From the NCBI RefSeq assembly GCF_001956045.1, contig NZ_MRTH01000011.1, forward strand, positions 206,863 through 270,862: 64,000 nt of DNA. The letters run 5' to 3'. The notes under the pieces are model-generated. The model saw only the letters and a list, made by a program, of their open reading frames with translations, had not been told where the DNA came from and did no database searches. This DNA is from Paenibacillus sp. FSL H7-0331. GTDB taxonomy: Bacteria; Bacillota; Bacilli; Paenibacillales; NBRC-103111. Below, piece by piece: positions 61,138 to 64,000 of this stretch. Position 1 is the first letter of the stretch; each line of letters opens with the position of its first letter. Both the position numbers and the translations under genes were made by a program.

Positions 61138-61396
61138 GTATTAGACTCCTTAGATTATTCATGACATCCGCATGACTTTTCCTATCAACTCCAGTATTAC
61201 TTTGACCTTCAGCAACTGCCAATTTTTGGTACAATTCAATAAGAGCTTGCTGCTTTTCATATAATGCATGGCTCATAACTACAAGATCACTTTGACCATT
61301 TTTTGTTATAAATATAGGTTCACCATCATGATGGGCTATATCTGAAATTGCATTAAAGTTATTTCGTAAGTCAGAGATTGGACGAATAGTAGGCAT
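61121..61396 (-). CDS. Phd/YefM family antitoxin
   Basis: The 91-residue protein starts MPTIRPISDLRNNFNAIS, the DNA-binding N-terminal fold of Phd/YefM, followed by GEPIFITKNGQSDLVVMS and a flexible C-terminal helix that would bind the toxin. The ATG at 61396 follows GAGGTGG; an ATG at 61417 lies before that site. It overlaps the toxin gene and should repress their shared promoter. Confidence 0.88.
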   Translation of the reverse strand: MPTIRPISDLRNNFNAISDIAHHDGEPIFITKNGQSDLVVMSHALYEKQQALIELYQKLAVAEGQSNTGVDRKSHADVMNNLRSLIRGKEI

Positions 61397-61628
61397 ATTT
61401 TCCACCTCGATTATCAATTTGTTAATAATTATTTTATCATAATAATGATATTTAATACAGGGTTATCTAGGAAGCATATTCAACAGACACACCTACCCTT
61501 TGGCTATAAGTCGGTGAGGCGTGGATAACACACAAACGTTCTGCGAACTTGTCTTCCTTGTGCTATAATAATGAGATTATAGTCTGTGGACCGTTGCAGA
61601 TTTTATCCATTTTAAGGGGGACAAAGTT

Positions 61629-62138
61629 TTGCGCAAGCGTTTTGTGATTGAGGCTGTGATGATTGCCGTGTACGGAGAAATGCTCGTGCCGAGTCAGGCC
61701 GTGGAATACCTGGTTCCTTATACAACGATAAGTGAATTGTACGAAATGATAGAAAGCAAGGAACCTGTGATGCCTTTATCTATTGATGAGGCACATGTTC
61801 GCTCGAAAATTAGCGAGTTAATTGCGATGCTCGAGGAGCCTTTTAACAAGAAAAAGCTGGAGCGCGCCTTAGCCACACCTTGGGGAAAAAGTCCGCCTTT
61901 GCCATTCAACGACAATGTTTCGTTTACTGTGGTGAATGCCTACGATAATACAGAGTACGGTGAAGAGTTTGACCCTATTGAGACGGAGCTGATATTGACC
62001 TCCTTGCGCGAGAAAGCTCCCATTATGACGGATCAGCCGGATTTGGTAGACAGAATTATTGAAGCGCGGATACCGGTTCACATCTTTGATATGGATGATT
62101 TTGAATTTGCTGTTGAGGAAGATGCGAATCCAGTTTAG
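61629..62138 (+). CDS. Conserved hypothetical protein, 169 residues
   Basis: The sequence starts RKRFVIEAVMIAVYGEMLVP and has EYLVPYTTISELYEM, a central helix-rich region and an acidic C-terminus (FDMDDFEFAVEEDANPV). I do not recognise a domain; no signal peptide or membrane helix is evident and no nucleotide-binding or Cys motif is present. It starts at TTG 61629, with AAGGGGGA eight to nine bases upstream. It stands alone between the toxin-antitoxin pair and a terminator. Confidence 0.65.
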   Translation: MRKRFVIEAVMIAVYGEMLVPSQAVEYLVPYTTISELYEMIESKEPVMPLSIDEAHVRSKISELIAMLEEPFNKKKLERALATPWGKSPPLPFNDNVSFTVVNAYDNTEYGEEFDPIETELILTSLREKAPIMTDQPDLVDRIIEARIPVHIFDMDDFEFAVEEDANPV

Positions 62139-62179
62139 CCAAGAACGAGTTTTACCCATCGATAATATGGGTTAAAAAA

Positions 62180-62247
62180 TAGACGTGCCCCAAACCATCA
62201 TCGAGTTAAGAAGCGAGATCAGATGGTAGATGGAGTACGTCTTTTTG
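62180..62247 (+). terminator. Terminator in the gap after the hypothetical gene
   Basis: AGACGT and ACGTCT pair at the ends of a 65-base hairpin that also holds ACCATC/GATGGT, followed by TTTTTG. The rest of the 265-base gap holds no other feature I can support. Confidence 0.65.
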
Positions 62248-62403
62248 TATTATAGTTGTAAAGCTCTGTAAGGCGAAATGAGCGATGCAAATGTACATTC
62301 AGCTAGAAGTTGATATAATTACCATATATAAAGTTATCTGATTTGAACTGTACAAGCAGGTACATTAAATTCCAATGCACGAAAAACTATAGGGAGGTTT
62401 GTT

Positions 62404-63402
62404 ATGGACACTAACAGCTTTGAAGCGCTGGTAGTTGATAAGCAGGGGGATGATTTCAAGATCGGTTTGCAGGAGATGAAGCTGGAGGATCTATCACAGG
62501 GCGAAGTTGTGGTCCGTGTGCACTATTCCAGCTTGAACTATAAAGATGGTCTGGCTTGTATGGCGAATGGCGGTATTGTTCGCAGCTATTTGCACATACC
62601 AGGTATCGATCTTGCAGGTACCGTCTTGTCTTCGACGGATTCGCGATTTTCCACAGATCAGAAGGTTATCGTAACCGGATTTGGCCTCGGAGTATCCCAT
62701 AGTGGTGGTTTCAGCAGCATTGCCCGCGTCCCTGCCGATTGGGTTGTGCCGCTTCCTCCTGCATTGGAGCTGGACGAAGCGATGATGATTGGTACAGCCG
62801 GTCTGACAGCCGCGTTATCCATTGAACGTCTGGAGTATAATGGGCTGAGTCCGCAGCGCGGAACCGTACTGGTTACCGGTGCCACAGGTGGTGTTGGCAG
62901 CTTTGCGGTTGCCCTGCTGGCCGCACGCGGCTATCAGGTGGCAGCTTCCACAGGCAAGGAAGCGGAACATGACTACTTGCGCAGCTTGGGTGCGAGTGAG
63001 ATCATCAGCCGGGAAGCGCTCAATCCGGCGTCTCGCAGACCGCTTGAGAAGCAAGCATGGGCCGCTGCTGTTGATCCAGTAGGTGGCAGCTCGCTTGCCT
63101 ATATTCTCGCATCCTTGCAGTATGGCGGCTCAGTGGCTGTAAGTGGGCTGACAGGAGGGGGCGATCTTCCGACAACGGTGCATCCTTTTATTTTACGTGG
63201 TGCGAATTTGCTCGGAATTGATTCGGTTCACTATCCCATTGAACGAAGGTACCCATTATGGGAACAAATTGCCGTAGATTTAAAATCAAGCGGAAAGCTG
63301 AATCAGATTGGCAGCAGCAGGATACGTTTGACAGAGATTCCAGAGTATACCGAGAAAATTTTGGATGGCCGAATTCGCGGCAGGATTGTCATCGAGATCT
63401 AA
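62404..63402 (+). CDS. Acrylyl-CoA reductase-like (YhdH/AcuI) quinone oxidoreductase
   Basis: The 332-residue protein is a zinc-free MDR-superfamily reductase of the YhdH/AcuI type: SSLNYKDGLAC, IPGIDLAGTV, VTGFGLGVSHSGGFSS and the cofactor loop VTGATGGVGSFAV. The family reduces acrylyl-CoA to propionyl-CoA or other activated enones with NADPH. The start ATG follows GGGAGG. It is followed by the DUF2809 gene at 24 bases. Confidence 0.9.
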   Translation: MDTNSFEALVVDKQGDDFKIGLQEMKLEDLSQGEVVVRVHYSSLNYKDGLACMANGGIVRSYLHIPGIDLAGTVLSSTDSRFSTDQKVIVTGFGLGVSHSGGFSSIARVPADWVVPLPPALELDEAMMIGTAGLTAALSIERLEYNGLSPQRGTVLVTGATGGVGSFAVALLAARGYQVAASTGKEAEHDYLRSLGASEIISREALNPASRRPLEKQAWAAAVDPVGGSSLAYILASLQYGGSVAVSGLTGGGDLPTTVHPFILRGANLLGIDSVHYPIERRYPLWEQIAVDLKSSGKLNQIGSSRIRLTEIPEYTEKILDGRIRGRIVIEI

Positions 63403-63426
63403 CTAACCAAAAGTGAGTTGAATGCA

Positions 63427-63819
63427 ATGAAAGCAAGAATTTTTTATTTAAGCTCAATTCTGATCGTAATCCTGTTGGGGATGGGTTCCCGACAATTTCC
63501 TGAGGCATTGCCTGTATTTATTGTGGAGCATGCCGGAGATGTATGCTGGGCAAGCATGATTTATTTTGGATTTCGATTTATATTTATAGACAAACCTTTG
63601 ATCGTTGCTGTTATGATTAGCTTGATCTTTTGTTGTGCTATTGAATTTAGCCAACTGTATCAGGCAGATTGGATTAATGAGATCAGACATACCTTTATTG
63701 GAGCTTTAATATTGGGACAAGGTTTTCTAAAGCTGGATTTAGTTCGATACGCGGTGGGCGTTCTGTTAGCAGTGTGGATCGATTATTATGGGTACAGACG
63801 GATGATGAGAAGGATGTAG
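63427..63819 (+). CDS. DUF2809 membrane protein
   Basis: The 130-residue protein has four hydrophobic segments and the family marks GMGSRQFPEALP and LIFCCAIEFSQLYQADWINEIR (core EFSQLYQADW). Function unknown. The ATG at 63427 has AAGTGAG upstream; TTG 63418 overlaps it. It is downstream of the AcuI-like gene. A terminator overlaps its last codons. Confidence 0.8.
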   Translation: MKARIFYLSSILIVILLGMGSRQFPEALPVFIVEHAGDVCWASMIYFGFRFIFIDKPLIVAVMISLIFCCAIEFSQLYQADWINEIRHTFIGALILGQGFLKLDLVRYAVGVLLAVWIDYYGYRRMMRRM

Positions 63820-63852
63820 CCTGTGAGCTTTAGTGCCACGGCTATTTTTTTT
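63817..63852 (+). terminator. Terminator after the DUF2809 gene
   Basis: TAGCC at 63817-63821 (starting in the stop codon) pairs with GGCTA at 63840-63844, followed by eight T residues. Repeat copy C begins at the end of that T-tract. Confidence 0.7.
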
Positions 63853-64000
63853 AGAGATATCTCGCAAGAAAAGCTACATTTATAACACGAATGTATCTTC
63901 ACCGAATAGGCTCCGATCAGAAGCTTTTCTTATAACATAAGAATTTATAAGTTTTCAGCGGAGCTGAAGGATTCTTATGTTTCAAGAAAACCTACCTCTG
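63853..64000. repeat. Double-hairpin intergenic repeat, copy C (tandem, cut by the window end)
   Basis: Copy C begins AGAGATATCTCGC, as copy A does but with hairpin 1 collapsed to the perfect palindrome GAGATATCTC. Hairpin 2 follows, with AAGAAAAGCT (from about 63865) and AGCTTTTCTT (about 63922-63931) as a perfect ten-base stem around CACGAATGTATC. A complete hairpin 1 comes next: AACATAAGAAT at 63934-63944 with ATTCTTATGTT at 63971-63981, around TTCAGC-GGA-GCTGAA. A further CAAGAAAA... start then reaches the window end. Confidence 0.85.

Noticed and set aside
1..64000. CRISPR array, prophage, transposase or rRNA
   Set aside because: No regularly spaced direct repeats, integrase, phage structural gene, transposase motif or rRNA segment was seen on either strand.

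Overview
The window looks like chromosomal DNA of a spore-forming Bacillota of the Paenibacillus type. The evidence is a gerP spore-germination operon, S-layer-homology (SLH) anchored surface proteins, YitT, YolD-like and DUF948 proteins, a T-box leader, strong AGGAGG ribosome sites with frequent GTG/TTG starts, and a moderate G+C content. There is no rRNA, CRISPR array or prophage. One tRNA-Leu(GAG) is present.

Layout. 1-8 kb: the 3' end of miaB and ricA, a minus-strand L,D-transpeptidase and an Hsp20-like protein, the gerPA-E operon, a DUF2071 gene, a YitT transporter and a PhyH-dioxygenase/HEAT-repeat fusion. 8-10 kb: tRNA-Leu, a MarR regulator flanked by palindromes, and a nucleotidyltransferase-fold protein. 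10-26.5 kb: a large heme-acquisition island. Two Isd-like ABC importers point outward from a Fur-box-rich centre. One ends in an IsdG-type heme monooxygenase. The other is preceded by an IsdC-like sortase substrate, a small degenerate NEAT-like secreted protein and a 1687-residue multi-NEAT/SLH protein, and is followed by sortase B and a second NEAT/SLH protein. A HemAT-like globin sensor lies just beyond. 26.7-31.7 kb: a type III restriction-modification pair. 31.9-37 kb: a nickel/peptide-type ABC importer of five genes. 37-43 kb: small membrane proteins, an atypical SDR, a cupin and an SLH-tagged S9 peptidase. 43-45 kb: a T-box-controlled, variant arginyl-tRNA synthetase. 45-50.6 kb: an IclR regulator and three enzymes that can convert a sugar acid to 2-oxoglutarate (Weimberg-type route). 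50.8-55 kb: a DinB-like protein, a HisA of the eukaryotic HIS6 type translationally coupled to a cytochrome P450, and a pseudokinase with a PASTA domain. 55-60.7 kb: three xylose-isomerase-like TIM barrels, a Gfo/Idh dehydrogenase, a HAD phosphatase and an AraC regulator. 60.8-64 kb: a RelE/Phd toxin-antitoxin pair, a protein of unknown function, an acrylyl-CoA-reductase-like enzyme and a DUF2809 membrane protein.

The heme genes form a plausible chain: SLH- and sortase-anchored NEAT proteins capture heme at the surface, the lipoprotein/ABC systems import it, and IsdG opens the ring, all under Fur-like control. The sugar-acid genes form a second coherent pathway, though without a transporter or a sugar dehydrogenase here.

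The least explained signal is non-coding. Three copies of a roughly 120-bp double-hairpin repeat (about 26.6, 53.6 and 63.9 kb) begin 0 to 2 bases after the T-tract of a rho-independent terminator. Their outer stems differ in sequence between copies yet stay paired. All assignments come from reading the sequence; no database search was run.
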